The notes under the pieces were generated by a model. The model made no database searches. It was not told the DNA's origin and worked only from the letters and a program-made list of their open reading frames with translations. Made by a program: the position numbers and the translations under genes. Shown piece after piece: positions 43,633 through 52,908 of a stretch of 64,000 bases of DNA. The stretch comes from an uncultured Prevotellaceae bacterium (lineage in GTDB: Bacteria > Bacteroidota > Bacteroidia > Bacteroidales > Bacteroidaceae), in contig OMWC01000019.1 in NCBI GenBank assembly GCA_900314655.1, positions 1 through 64,000 on the forward strand, read 5' to 3'. The stretch's first letter is position 1, and every line of letters starts with the position of its first letter.

Positions 43633-46206
43633 TCATCTCGTAATCGTTATGCCTTTCAAGTCTCCGTCTTTTGAACTATTGCCGACCATCACGCGCCACT
43701 CTCCTTGCAGCGGACGCATCGTGTTGGTCTGTTCGTCGAACCATTCGAAATCCTCATCGCTGAGAGAGAAGGTGACGGTCTTGTGTTCACCAGCCTTTAA
43801 TGTAATACGCTGGAAACCACGCAAAGACTTTGAAGGCCCTTCAGTATCTGCTATATTCTTCAGGTACAGCTGCACGACTTCCGTACCCTCACGCTTGCCC
43901 GTATTGCTCACTTCCACACTGAGTTTGCCCCCATTATACGAAGGGCTTCCAAACTCGAAAGTGGTATAACTCAAGCCATAGCCAAAGGGGAAGAGCGCAT
44001 CTTCGAAATAACGATAAGTGCGGCCTTTCATGGAATAATCCTCGAAGTCGGGCAACTGACTACTGCTCTTATAGAAAGTGACAGGCAATTTAGCACTGGG
44101 ATTCACATCACCATAGAGAATCTCTGCTATAGCCGTACCTCCCTGCTCACCAGCATACCAAGCCTGAACGATGGCATCACAGATTGCAGATTCCGGCTGG
44201 AGGGCTATGGCTGAACCTGAACAGTTCACATAGACCACGCGTTTTCCGGCTTCATGCAGGGCCTTCAGGAAATTACGCTGAACAGAAGGGAGTTCGATAT
44301 CCGTGCGGTCACCTCCTTTGAAGCCTTTGATTTCAACCGGCATTTCCTCACCTTCGAGCGCAGGGCTGATACCGCCTACAAAAATGACATCGTCATAACC
44401 CTTCAACTGGGAGATGGCCTCCTGAAAATCAATGGGACTCTCCTTGCCCAAGTCGAATTTGAGGTTTGCATTCCATGTCTGCACATCGGCATAAAGGATC
44501 TCTATCTTGTATTCCTTTCCTTTCTCCACTGGAATCACGCTACGCGTCTCAGTAGTACGCCATGTGTGCTGACGCTGTAAGGGTTTGCCGTCAACATAAA
44601 GCTCAAAATCAGAACACCCCGTCATGGCAAGCAGCAAATTGCAGGTTTCCTTGGCTTTCAGCGTAGTTTCATATTTAGCGGAAAAATCCACGATGTTCAC
44701 CCCTGGCCCGAAGTTATGGGCCCCATAGGTGGTTACGTTCACAGGATGAGTCACCTGCATGGTGCTCACGGGCTTCCCTTCACGGGTACGATTATTCCAG
44801 AAAGTGGCTTTCATGCCACGCTTGCCTTCAAAAGAGCACTGATCAAACCAACTGTCAAGAGTCTGGTCGTTGGTCAAATCGCAACCGGCGAAATATTTTA
44901 CATTCTTCTTTCCTACCTTCTGCTGCACTCCTTCCAGGATGGTAACGGTCTGATTGGGTGTTCCATTATAGTTTCCCCACATCATTGTCTCATTGTCGGC
45001 ATTGGGACCAATAACGGCAATCTTTTTCTTTGACAGTGGCAGAATTCCATTATTCTGCAACAGCACCACACTCTGACGTGCCATATCCAAGGCAATCTGC
45101 TGATGCTCCTTGCAATTCATCTTACTGTAAGGAATCTTCGACCAAGAGACCAAAGAGGGATCATCCATCTCACCCAAATCGAAACGGCCTTCAAGCAAGC
45201 GGAGCACATGCTTATCAACCTCAGCCTCAGTAAGGAAGCCACGGCGTACTGCTTCAGGAATACTCTTATAGGCATAACCGAAACCACACTCCACATCGGT
45301 TCCTGCAACAACGGCCTTGGCCGAAGCATGGGTAGCATCACTGCTGCTCTTATGGCTGGTATAGAAATCGCTGACCGCTCCACAATCGCTGACAACCAAA
45401 TATTTGAATCCCCATTCATCACGGAGAATCTGCTGAAGCAACCGGTTGCTGCCACAGCACGGGTCATCGTCGAGCCGCTGATAGGCACACATCACCTCGC
45501 GGACGTTGGCTTTCTGGACGGTAGCCTTGAAAGCAGGCATATAGGTTTCCCAAAGATCACGGGGGGAAACATCGGTCAGATTTGCCGTATGGCGAGTGTA
45601 TTCAGGACCGCTATGCACAGCATAATGCTTGGCACAGGCCCAGAGCTTACGGTAGCGGGAATCTTCGGGTCCCTGAAGACCGCGCACCACGGCTATGCCC
45701 ATGCGACTAGTCAGATAGGGGTCTTCCCCATATGTCTCCTGTCCACGACCCCATCTGGGATCACGGAAGATATTCACGTTTGGCGTCCAAACGGAAAGGC
45801 TATGGAATTTCTCGTCCGTACCACCCTTGTCCATTCGATGATGATATTGGGCGCGCATTTCCGTAGAAGCAGCGTCAAACACCTTATACAACAATGCGTC
45901 ATTAAAGGAAGAAGCCATGGCAACAGGCTCTGGGAACACCGTCACGTTGCCCATATTGGCAGCACCATGCAAGGCCTCACTCCACCAAAAGAATTTCTTG
46001 ATGCCCAGACGGGGAATAGCCTCCGATTCGTCACACATCAGAAGGGCCTTCTCTTCGAGTGTCAGACGGCTGAGCAAGTCTTTGGCACGTTCCTGATTGC
46101 TAAGTGTTGGATTCTGGAAAGGAAGGGTCTGTGCATTCATAGGGGGCGCCAGAAGCGCCCCACTAAGACCTACTGAGATAAGACAAAATAAACTACTGAT
46201 TTTCAT
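43633..46206 (-). CDS. GH3 beta-xylosidase with PA14 domain
   Basis: This exported protein of 857 residues shows the GH3 plan: (beta/alpha)8 domain with D274 in YLVVSDCGAVSD as nucleophile and the CAKHYAVHSGPE substrate loop, an alpha/beta sandwich, a PA14 domain (about 455-590) inserted into the second domain, and a C-terminal fibronectin-like part. PA14-bearing GH3 enzymes of Bacteroidota include beta-xylosidases that finish xylo-oligosaccharides. It heads a leftward operon and its promoter box is embedded in a hairpin at 46245-46280. beta-Glucosidase activity cannot be excluded. Confidence 0.9.
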   Translation of the reverse strand: MKISSLFCLISVGLSGALLAPPMNAQTLPFQNPTLSNQERAKDLLSRLTLEEKALLMCDESEAIPRLGIKKFFWWSEALHGAANMGNVTVFPEPVAMASSFNDALLYKVFDAASTEMRAQYHHRMDKGGTDEKFHSLSVWTPNVNIFRDPRWGRGQETYGEDPYLTSRMGIAVVRGLQGPEDSRYRKLWACAKHYAVHSGPEYTRHTANLTDVSPRDLWETYMPAFKATVQKANVREVMCAYQRLDDDPCCGSNRLLQQILRDEWGFKYLVVSDCGAVSDFYTSHKSSSDATHASAKAVVAGTDVECGFGYAYKSIPEAVRRGFLTEAEVDKHVLRLLEGRFDLGEMDDPSLVSWSKIPYSKMNCKEHQQIALDMARQSVVLLQNNGILPLSKKKIAVIGPNADNETMMWGNYNGTPNQTVTILEGVQQKVGKKNVKYFAGCDLTNDQTLDSWFDQCSFEGKRGMKATFWNNRTREGKPVSTMQVTHPVNVTTYGAHNFGPGVNIVDFSAKYETTLKAKETCNLLLAMTGCSDFELYVDGKPLQRQHTWRTTETRSVIPVEKGKEYKIEILYADVQTWNANLKFDLGKESPIDFQEAISQLKGYDDVIFVGGISPALEGEEMPVEIKGFKGGDRTDIELPSVQRNFLKALHEAGKRVVYVNCSGSAIALQPESAICDAIVQAWYAGEQGGTAIAEILYGDVNPSAKLPVTFYKSSSQLPDFEDYSMKGRTYRYFEDALFPFGYGLSYTTFEFGSPSYNGGKLSVEVSNTGKREGTEVVQLYLKNIADTEGPSKSLRGFQRITLKAGEHKTVTFSLSDEDFEWFDEQTNTMRPLQGEWRVMVGNSSKDGDLKGITITR

Positions 46207-46244
46207 AAGGTCGTTTTGAACCGTTGATAATAACTAATAACAAA

Positions 46245-46280
46245 CTGCTGCAAAGATAGACATAATTATCTTTGCAGCAG
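46245..46280 (-). promoter_or_regulatory. palindrome carrying mirrored promoter boxes
   Basis: CTGCTGCAAAGATA (46245-46258) and its perfect complement (46267-46280) flank 8 bp. Each arm contains a TATCTTTG box: one points left to the GH3 operon (46251-46258) and the other points right under the regulator gene. On the minus strand the hairpin comes 77 nt after the regulator stop and is followed by TTTGTTATT, so it may also end the regulator transcript. A dimer-binding site is a further possibility. Confidence 0.6.
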
Positions 46281-46356
46281 TATTTCTGCGTCTCATGAAC
46301 TTTTGAAAACGTATCAGATACTCATTTTGGCTTGAATATTCATGATGTTACTTTCC

Positions 46357-49170
46357 CTAATCCATCTTTTTATGATGCTCTCGTGTGTATTCTTTGGGCG
46401 AGACACCATAGAAATTCTTAAACATCGTACTGAACGAGGCGGGATTCTGAAAGCCTACGGCATACATCACCTCAGTGACATTCTGATTACCTGAAGCGAG
46501 CAGATTGGCAGCCTGCTTCAGACGGATATTACGGATAAAGTCGCGAGGTGTCTGATTGGTCAGCTCTTTCAGTTTGCGATGCAGGTGGGCTCGGCTGATA
46601 CCCACTTCGTCGCTCACGAATTCCACACTAAGCTCCGGATTGTCGATATTCTTGTTAATCACAGACATCACACGCTCAAGGAGTTTCTCGTCGGGCGATT
46701 TCAGCTGTAGGTTCTCTATCTTTTCGGCTACCATACTATTGGCCGAAGCATGCTTGGCCTCTTTCTCTTCCAAGACTTGAATCCTGGCTTCGTTCAACTG
46801 GGCAGAATGGATAAACTGCTGAACGCGCAGACGTGTCTGTTCTTGCGTTTTACGATACCGCAGATAGAACCACACGAGGGCCATGGCCAGCAACAGATAG
46901 AAGATGAAGGCCCAAATGGTGGCATACCATGGAGCGTGTACAACAATCGTGAATTCCCGAATCCCACTTTCGGCTCCGTGATATATCGCGCGCACACGAA
47001 CCTTATATTTTCCAGGTGACATATTGCTGAACGACACTTCATTTGCTCCAGGATTCAGTGACACCCAGGGTTTACCGTCTATGGAATACTGATAGACAAT
47101 CTGTTCGGGATTACCAAAAACCATGGCAGAGAATGCCAGAGTGAACGAATTGTCGCCATAGCTCAAATCAAACCGGTCAGAGTGAAGCACAGTGGTATCA
47201 CATATTGTATAGATACCTGATTTCATGTGTGCCACAACTGGTTCACGTCTAATAAAGAAATTCACCAATTGTACTTTAAAAGAATGCTGCCTGTTTTTGA
47301 TGTCATTGGCACGGAAACATGTAATACCATTATTGCCGCCAAAAATATATTCTCCATCTGCCATGCAAGAAGCTCCATTCGAAAATTCATTTCCCTGCAA
47401 GCCGTTGGCTGTACTGTAATTAGTGAATTTCCCTGCCTTTGTATCCATACATGACAGTCCACGGTTCGTACTCATCCACAAAATACCTTTCCCGTCACCC
47501 TGAATGGCACGAATCGTATTATTGGGAAGTCCGTGCTCCATGGTGTACTGGGTCATTTCCTTTCCACCTTTTGAAATTCTAAACAATCCGTCGGGAGTAC
47601 CTACCCAGACTGTGCCATCAGGATATTCAAAGAGACTATAGATCTGCATATCCTTTAACGAGGAAGAAAGTATTTTACCCGTATTGGCATCAAGAATAAA
47701 GAAACCGTTGCAAGAGCCCACGTACAACAACTTGCCATCACGAGAAGGCAAGAGCGTATTTACATAGTCACTGGGTCGGAAATTACGGTTTGTCTTCGTT
47801 GCCAAATCATAACGATAAATTCCCATTCCGTGAGTAGCTACCCATAAATGGCCACGCAGGTCTGCCTTTACACAAAACACATGGCGAGCCGCATCCACTT
47901 CATTAGGCAACAAAGAATACGCTCCCGTATTCCGATCTATTCTGCCACAACCGCCTAAATAGGAACCTATCCACAAGTTACCGTTCTCGTCTTCCGCGAT
48001 ACTAAGGATTGTTGATGGAGCGGTGAAATGGGCGATTTTTGAACCTTTGCCGTCAATTCCGTAGAGGCCTTCGCCGTCAGTTCCTACCCATGTAATGCCT
48101 TTTTTATCCTTATATACAGACATCACGCAATTATCACCTATGACATTCCCCGTAGAGGATTTATTTCCAAAATAGCGGAAGCCTTCTTCTACCAAGGGCT
48201 GGAAATAGACTCCTTTCTGAAAAAGGCCAAGCCAGATATTTCCTTCATGGTCGCGCATCATGGCATGTATCTTTGAGCCTGATATGGATACATTGGGAGC
48301 GTTCAATGAGCGTAAGACAGTTGAACGGTCTTTAGGGTTATAGGCAAAGATGCCTGTTCCGTCTGTACCCAGATAGATTAATCCATCACTGCTTGCCACG
48401 CAGGAGGAAATGCGAAGGCGGGATGTCGATGAAATGGGCAAAAAACGACCCTCAGTTTCAGAAAAGAGATACAATCCGTTGGTCATGCTCGCGGCATAGA
48501 CATTATTGTATTTATCTTCGAAAACGCCATAAATTGTATTTTTCTCGCCTTCAGGTACGAAGTGCCGGGAGGAGGGCCGAGGCTTGTTCGTCTCGTCGTA
48601 AAGATATATGCCATCATTGTCGGTTGCTATCCAAAGCCGGCCCTTGTGATCCTCAGTAACACGACGAATAAAATTGCCTCCAGGAAGATTAGCCTTGACA
48701 CTTACCTGATTCCCTTTTGAAAGTTTGATGATTCCCATACCTGAAGTACTGGCCAGCACATCACCATTCTTACGCTCCATAATGTTTTGCGTATAGATAT
48801 TATAAGGCTGCCCTTTCTCATCCTGAGGAGAAACATTCTCAAAGGTATATGCATTCCTATTAAACAACTGGAATGCAGAACTGTTACCAATAAACAGACG
48901 GCCATCGGAAGCCTGAAACACACAATTGACATAATTGCTGCACAGGTTAGAGCCGTCACCTTTCTGATAGATATGCATCGTGTGACCGTCAAAGACATTA
49001 AGACCGTCTTGCGTTGCTATCAACACGAAGCCGTTACAATCTTGCTTGATGTCGTTAATCAACGAACTCGACAAGAGATCGTCGGAAGTAAACAGTTTTC
49101 CAAACTGAGCATAGATACCCAGTGTCCAGGTTAGAATCGATAGTGTAGTTAGAAATCGTCTCTCAATCAT
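46357..49170 (-). CDS. HTCS-like sensor/AraC regulator lacking kinase
   Basis: This 937-residue protein has a signal sequence (about 1-22), a periplasmic double propeller with repeated W(V/I)GTDGEGLY-type blades (about 30-640), a Y_Y_Y domain (about 650-735), one membrane segment (about 749-771), a coiled coil (about 772-825) and an AraC-type DNA-binding domain (about 835-932, with GFQNPASFSTMFKNFYGVSPKEY). Classical hybrid two-component regulators of glycan loci have about 1300-1400 residues and carry HisKA, HATPase and receiver domains between membrane and AraC; all three are absent here with no frameshift visible. It probably senses xylan fragments and acts directly as a membrane-bound activator of the neighbouring operon. 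Confidence 0.88.
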   Translation of the reverse strand: MIERRFLTTLSILTWTLGIYAQFGKLFTSDDLLSSSLINDIKQDCNGFVLIATQDGLNVFDGHTMHIYQKGDGSNLCSNYVNCVFQASDGRLFIGNSSAFQLFNRNAYTFENVSPQDEKGQPYNIYTQNIMERKNGDVLASTSGMGIIKLSKGNQVSVKANLPGGNFIRRVTEDHKGRLWIATDNDGIYLYDETNKPRPSSRHFVPEGEKNTIYGVFEDKYNNVYAASMTNGLYLFSETEGRFLPISSTSRLRISSCVASSDGLIYLGTDGTGIFAYNPKDRSTVLRSLNAPNVSISGSKIHAMMRDHEGNIWLGLFQKGVYFQPLVEEGFRYFGNKSSTGNVIGDNCVMSVYKDKKGITWVGTDGEGLYGIDGKGSKIAHFTAPSTILSIAEDENGNLWIGSYLGGCGRIDRNTGAYSLLPNEVDAARHVFCVKADLRGHLWVATHGMGIYRYDLATKTNRNFRPSDYVNTLLPSRDGKLLYVGSCNGFFILDANTGKILSSSLKDMQIYSLFEYPDGTVWVGTPDGLFRISKGGKEMTQYTMEHGLPNNTIRAIQGDGKGILWMSTNRGLSCMDTKAGKFTNYSTANGLQGNEFSNGASCMADGEYIFGGNNGITCFRANDIKNRQHSFKVQLVNFFIRREPVVAHMKSGIYTICDTTVLHSDRFDLSYGDNSFTLAFSAMVFGNPEQIVYQYSIDGKPWVSLNPGANEVSFSNMSPGKYKVRVRAIYHGAESGIREFTIVVHAPWYATIWAFIFYLLLAMALVWFYLRYRKTQEQTRLRVQQFIHSAQLNEARIQVLEEKEAKHASANSMVAEKIENLQLKSPDEKLLERVMSVINKNIDNPELSVEFVSDEVGISRAHLHRKLKELTNQTPRDFIRNIRLKQAANLLASGNQNVTEVMYAVGFQNPASFSTMFKNFYGVSPKEYTREHHKKMD

Positions 49171-49198
49171 GGTTACTTGGTTACATAGAAATAGTGCA

Positions 49199-49206
49199 CA
49201 AAGATA
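49199..49206 (-). promoter_or_regulatory. promoter box for the AraC-type regulator
   Basis: TATCTTTG on the minus strand, 28 nt before the regulator start. It diverges from the aroQ promoter at 49324-49331. Confidence 0.5.
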
Positions 49207-49323
49207 ATTGTTTTACATTTTAGTTCCAAAAAAAAAGCCACTATTTTAACAAAATCAGCACTAAAAATAAAGATTTTGCGACATTTCAAACGCAATAATC
49301 AGGAAAGTATAAAAGATTTTTTG

Positions 49324-49331
49324 TACTTTTG
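49324..49331 (+). promoter_or_regulatory. promoter box for aroQ and following genes
   Basis: TACTTTTG, followed by a 29-nt leader to the aroQ start. I found no TTTG at the preferred upstream distance. Confidence 0.5.
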
Positions 49332-49360
49332 CCCCAGAAAAAAGTTCAATGTTTTAAGAT

Positions 49361-49780
49361 ATGAAAATATTAATTCTGAATGGCCCTAACCTCAATCTTC
49401 TGGGCACCCGCGAACCAGGCATTTACGGAAGCAGTTCATTCGATGCTTACCTCCCGCAATTGAAGTCACGCTACCCGCAAGTGGAGTTTGACTATTACCA
49501 GAGCAACATCGAGGGTGAACTGATCAACAAGATGCAGGAAGTGGGATTCACCTACGACGGCATCGTGCTGAATGCCGGTGCCTATACCCACACCAGCATA
49601 GCCCTGCAGGATTGCATCCGCTCGCTGAAATGTCCTGTCATTGAGGTGCATATCAGCAATGTGAATGCACGTGAAGATTTCCGCCACAAATCCATGATTA
49701 GCTGCGCTTGCAAAGGGGTGATAGCTGGATTCGGGCTCAACAGCTACCGGCTGGCCGTGGAAGCGCTTCTGAATGAATAA
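49361..49780 (+). CDS. aroQ: type II 3-dehydroquinate dehydratase
   Basis: This 139-residue cytoplasmic enzyme catalyses the third step of the shikimate pathway, 3-dehydroquinate to 3-dehydroshikimate. The family motifs are complete: ILNGPNLNLLGTREPGIYG with R17 and Y22 in the lid, NAGAYTHTS with N71, and EVHISNVNAREDFRHKS with H97. The length is typical, and it would form the usual dodecamer. It starts a plus-strand run with the O-methyltransferase gene 24 nt downstream. It is a housekeeping gene and marks the end of the hemicellulose region. Confidence 0.96.
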   Translation: MKILILNGPNLNLLGTREPGIYGSSSFDAYLPQLKSRYPQVEFDYYQSNIEGELINKMQEVGFTYDGIVLNAGAYTHTSIALQDCIRSLKCPVIEVHISNVNAREDFRHKSMISCACKGVIAGFGLNSYRLAVEALLNE

Positions 49781-49804
49781 CAAGGAAGCCAACGAAGTTA
49801 GGGA

Positions 49805-50443
49805 ATGAGTGGAGATAATTTTGAGGACTATATTCTCAAGCACACCGAACCGGAACCTGATTATCTTTACAGGTTATGGAGGGCCACCAATGTGCACCTG
49901 CTTCGTGGCCGTATGGCCAGTGGTCATCTGCAAGGACGATTACTGAAAATGCTCGTGCAGATGATACGGCCCCGAAATATCTTGGAAGTAGGAACATTCA
50001 GTGGCTATTCTGCGCTTTGCATGGCCGAAGGGTTGGAAGAAGGCGGAAAGGTGTGGACCTTCGAAATCAACGATGAAATGGAGGATTTTACGCGTCCATG
50101 GCTCGAAAACTCTTCTCTTTCCGACCGTATAGAATTCCGCATAGGCGATGCCATCACCGAAGCTCCCCGGTTGGGAATTCTGTTCGATATGGCTTTTATC
50201 GACGGAGACAAACGTACTTACGTGGAAACCTATGAGATGGTGCTGAAGATTCTCCGTCCGGGTGGTTTCATTTTAGCCGATAACACGCTATGGGACGGCC
50301 ATGTGCTGGAAACGCCAAAGACTTCCGACCGCCAGACTCAGGGCATCGAATCTTTTAATGATTTTCTCATGAAGGACCAGCGTGTAGAACAGGTGATACT
50401 GCCACTCCGTGATGGACTCACACTGATTCGAAAGAAATGCTAA
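49805..50443 (+). CDS. SAM-dependent O-methyltransferase
   Basis: This 212-residue cytoplasmic methyltransferase has the class I fold: ILEVGTFSGYSALCMAEGL for SAM binding, WTFEINDEM, DMAFIDGDKRTYVETYE and GGFILADNTLWDGHV. This is the pattern of the catechol/caffeoyl-CoA O-methyltransferase-like family, where the metal ligands are aspartates and an asparagine (IDGDK and DNTLW). Bacterial members include TrmR-like tRNA methyltransferases and small-molecule enzymes, so the substrate is open. Its link to aroQ is probably co-transcription rather than pathway. Confidence 0.88.
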   Translation: MSGDNFEDYILKHTEPEPDYLYRLWRATNVHLLRGRMASGHLQGRLLKMLVQMIRPRNILEVGTFSGYSALCMAEGLEEGGKVWTFEINDEMEDFTRPWLENSSLSDRIEFRIGDAITEAPRLGILFDMAFIDGDKRTYVETYEMVLKILRPGGFILADNTLWDGHVLETPKTSDRQTQGIESFNDFLMKDQRVEQVILPLRDGLTLIRKKC

Positions 50444-50528
50444 AGAAATAAAAATCATGAGAGGTTTAAGATAACATACGTCTTTTTCTGCGTATATATA
50501 CTGAAACCCCAATCCATATATAAAAAAT

Positions 50529-51041
50529 ATGAAAGCAAGATTGTTACTCTTTACATGTTTCATGCTCTTAACGGCAATGTCTGGTTTGGCACAGGATGCA
50601 AACATCAGCCAAATGAGACAAGACGCCAATGCTGTTGACAGACATCCTGGCGGGGATCGCGACTATTATGGACTGTGGTATAAAGATCATCTGCTAGGAC
50701 GCCCAGAGCCTAAACCCCGTTTTGAGTCAGCAGAAGATTCCATCCAAAAGCGCAAGGAATTCATACGTTTGTGTGCAGTAGCCTTTGAAGCCTACGATCA
50801 GAAAGATGCATTAAAGACAGTGGTTTATGGCGACAGTGCTCTTCGTACAGGCTTCGATAACCAACAGATTTTCTTTTATATGGCTGATAGCTACGAAACT
50901 TTAGGGGATGATGAACGCGCCTTAACTTTTTACAAGGAGGCAAAATCACATGGAATCCCTGGTGGCAGTGAAGCGCTCTCGGCTTTCAAGAAGCGAGCCA
51001 AAGCCAGAAAGAAAGAGGCAAAGAAAAACACTACAGAATGA
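50529..51041 (+). CDS. small exported TPR-like protein
   Basis: This 170-residue protein has a signal peptide (MKARLLLFTCFMLLTAMSGLAQ). The C-terminal half has a pair of TPR-like helices (YDQKDALKTVVYGDSAL, IFFYMADSYETLGDDERAL) and ends in a lysine-rich tail (FKKRAKARKKEAKKNTTE). It fits a Bacteroidota family of hypothetical DUF4919-like periplasmic proteins, but I am not sure of the family. Its stop overlaps the start of the patatin gene by 4 nt, so the two are translationally coupled and may work together. Confidence 0.75.
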   Translation: MKARLLLFTCFMLLTAMSGLAQDANISQMRQDANAVDRHPGGDRDYYGLWYKDHLLGRPEPKPRFESAEDSIQKRKEFIRLCAVAFEAYDQKDALKTVVYGDSALRTGFDNQQIFFYMADSYETLGDDERALTFYKEAKSHGIPGGSEALSAFKKRAKARKKEAKKNTTE

Positions 51042-51886
51042 AGACAGGACTTGTATTGGAAGGTGGAGCCTTACGTGGACTTTTCTCCGTGGGCATTATG
51101 GACGTGCTGATGGAGCATGGTGTGGAATTTGATGGCATTATCGGCGTCAGTGCCGGAGCTGCCTATGGATGCAATTACAAAAGCCGACAGCCAGGACGAG
51201 CCATTCGCTACAACACCCAATATGCTAAAGACTGGCGTTTTTGTTCTGTTCGCTCACTGCTGAAGACAGGCGACATCTTCGGTGGAGAATTTGATTACCA
51301 CTATCTTCCTGAGCATCTTGATATTTTCGACACAAAGGCATTTGACGAAAACCCGATGGAATTCTATGCTGTATGTACAGATTTGGAAACAGGTCAGCCT
51401 GTTTATAAGAAGCTGATGAAATGTTCCTACGACTGTTATGAATGGATCAGGGCTTCTGCTTCCATGCCACTTGCTTCCAGGATTGTGGAGATAGAAGGGC
51501 AGAAACTACTTGATGGAGGCATCACCGACAGCATTCCCTTAAAATACTTCCAAAGCATCGGTTATCAGCGAAACCTGGTGGTGACGACCCAGCCTGACGG
51601 TTACGTGAAAGGAAAGAATAAATTCCTGCCCCTAATTCGTCATTCTCTGCGAAAATATCCCCATTTCATCGAGGCTGCCGCCAATCGTCACCTTATGTAC
51701 AACGAACAGTTGGCGTATCTTAAAGAAGAGGAAAAGAAAGGAATGACATTTGTAATACGTCCTACGGAGAAACTAAAAATCGGACATATCTCTCACAAGC
51801 CCGAAGAGATGTGGGAGACTTATCACATTGGCCGCCAAATGGCAGAAACACGTATTGAAGAAATCCTAAACTTTATCTCCGCCTGA
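51038..51886 (+). CDS. patatin-like phospholipase
   Basis: This 282-residue protein has the patatin fold: glycine loop EGGALRGLFSVG, nucleophile S38 in IIGVSAGAAYG and D159 in LLDGGITDS forming a Ser-Asp dyad. It resembles the bacterial YjjU-type cytoplasmic members; no export signal is present. It probably hydrolyses phospholipid or acyl esters in membrane turnover. The stop lies inside the 3-prime end of the convergent permease gene (14-bp overlap). Confidence 0.9.
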   Translation: MKTGLVLEGGALRGLFSVGIMDVLMEHGVEFDGIIGVSAGAAYGCNYKSRQPGRAIRYNTQYAKDWRFCSVRSLLKTGDIFGGEFDYHYLPEHLDIFDTKAFDENPMEFYAVCTDLETGQPVYKKLMKCSYDCYEWIRASASMPLASRIVEIEGQKLLDGGITDSIPLKYFQSIGYQRNLVVTTQPDGYVKGKNKFLPLIRHSLRKYPHFIEAAANRHLMYNEQLAYLKEEEKKGMTFVIRPTEKLKIGHISHKPEEMWETYHIGRQMAETRIEEILNFISA

Positions 51887-52898
51887 ATAAGACCATGGCC
51901 ACAACAGGTGCACCTATTAATGCCGTTACGGAATTGATAGGCAAGGCGCCTTCAAAACTTGGCATACGGGCAATCAAATTGCATGCTAAAGCCAAAGCGA
52001 TACCTGTCAGCATCGTGGCAGGCATTAATATACGATGATCGCTGGTGCGCCAGATGGCCCTACAAAGATGGGGCACAGCTAATCCTAAGAACATAATGGG
52101 ACCACAATAGGCTGTAACAATGGCGACTAACACACCTGAACAACCGATAACGGTAAGGCGGGCTCTTTTAATATTGAGTCCTAAATTGCGGGCATACTGT
52201 TCACCCAAGAGCAGGATATTCAACGTCTTTATCGTCAACATGGATAATGGTATGAGAATCAGCATCATGATGACAAACAGCCCCATCTGATTACCACTCA
52301 CGCGTGAAAAACTGCCCAATCCCCATACAACATAGGCACGGATGTCTTCCTCATTGGAAAAATATTTCAACACGCCAATGATAGCTGTAGCCACATAACC
52401 TATCATCACACCTATTATTAATAAGGTAGCATTGCCGCTCACCCGTTGGGAAACCCATACTATCAGGGCCATTACCGACAACGAACCAATAATGGCAGCT
52501 AGTGAGATGGCAGCATTGCCTACGGCTCCCAAACTACTCAGTGCCACGCCGCCAAGACTTCCTGTGGCCAAGACGACAAAAGCCACACCTAGAGAGGCAC
52601 CATTACTGATACCCAAAACGGAAGGGCCTGCCAACGGATTATGGAAGACCGTCTGCATCTGCAAACCACTAATGGCCAATCCCGCACCGGCAACCATAGC
52701 TGTTAAAGCCTGTGGAAGCCGTGATTTCAGGATAATATTCTGCCAGACCAATGACTGATGCTCTTCCCCCAAAAGAATACCAAAAGCATCTCTTACGGGA
52801 ATGGCAATCGTTCCAATAGCTATGTTCAGGAAAAAGCACAGCGCAATCAGCAAAATCATACAGAGAAACTTCCAATTGGCCCTCATATCACTTCTCAC
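51873..52898 (-). CDS. FecCD/BtuC-type ABC transporter permease
   Basis: This 341-residue inner-membrane permease has about nine or ten membrane segments and the family signatures SGLQMQTVFHNPLAGPSVLGISNGASLG near the front and GPIMFLGLAVPHLCR toward the end. Members import iron-siderophore, heme or vitamin B12. The gene follows the substrate-binding lipoprotein by 10 nt and closes the cobalamin cluster, so corrinoid import is the best reading. The ATPase partner (BtuD/FecE type) is not next to it; the following gene is the convergent patatin. Confidence 0.9.
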   Translation of the reverse strand: MRSDMRANWKFLCMILLIALCFFLNIAIGTIAIPVRDAFGILLGEEHQSLVWQNIILKSRLPQALTAMVAGAGLAISGLQMQTVFHNPLAGPSVLGISNGASLGVAFVVLATGSLGGVALSSLGAVGNAAISLAAIIGSLSVMALIVWVSQRVSGNATLLIIGVMIGYVATAIIGVLKYFSNEEDIRAYVVWGLGSFSRVSGNQMGLFVIMMLILIPLSMLTIKTLNILLLGEQYARNLGLNIKRARLTVIGCSGVLVAIVTAYCGPIMFLGLAVPHLCRAIWRTSDHRILMPATMLTGIALALACNLIARMPSFEGALPINSVTALIGAPVVAMVLFRRR

Positions 52899-52908
52899 TT
52901 ATCAATTT

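Noticed and set aside
46357..49170. Frameshifted hybrid two-component regulator
   Set aside because: The frame is continuous and no kinase or receiver motif is readable in the other frames of this region, so the short architecture appears genuine.
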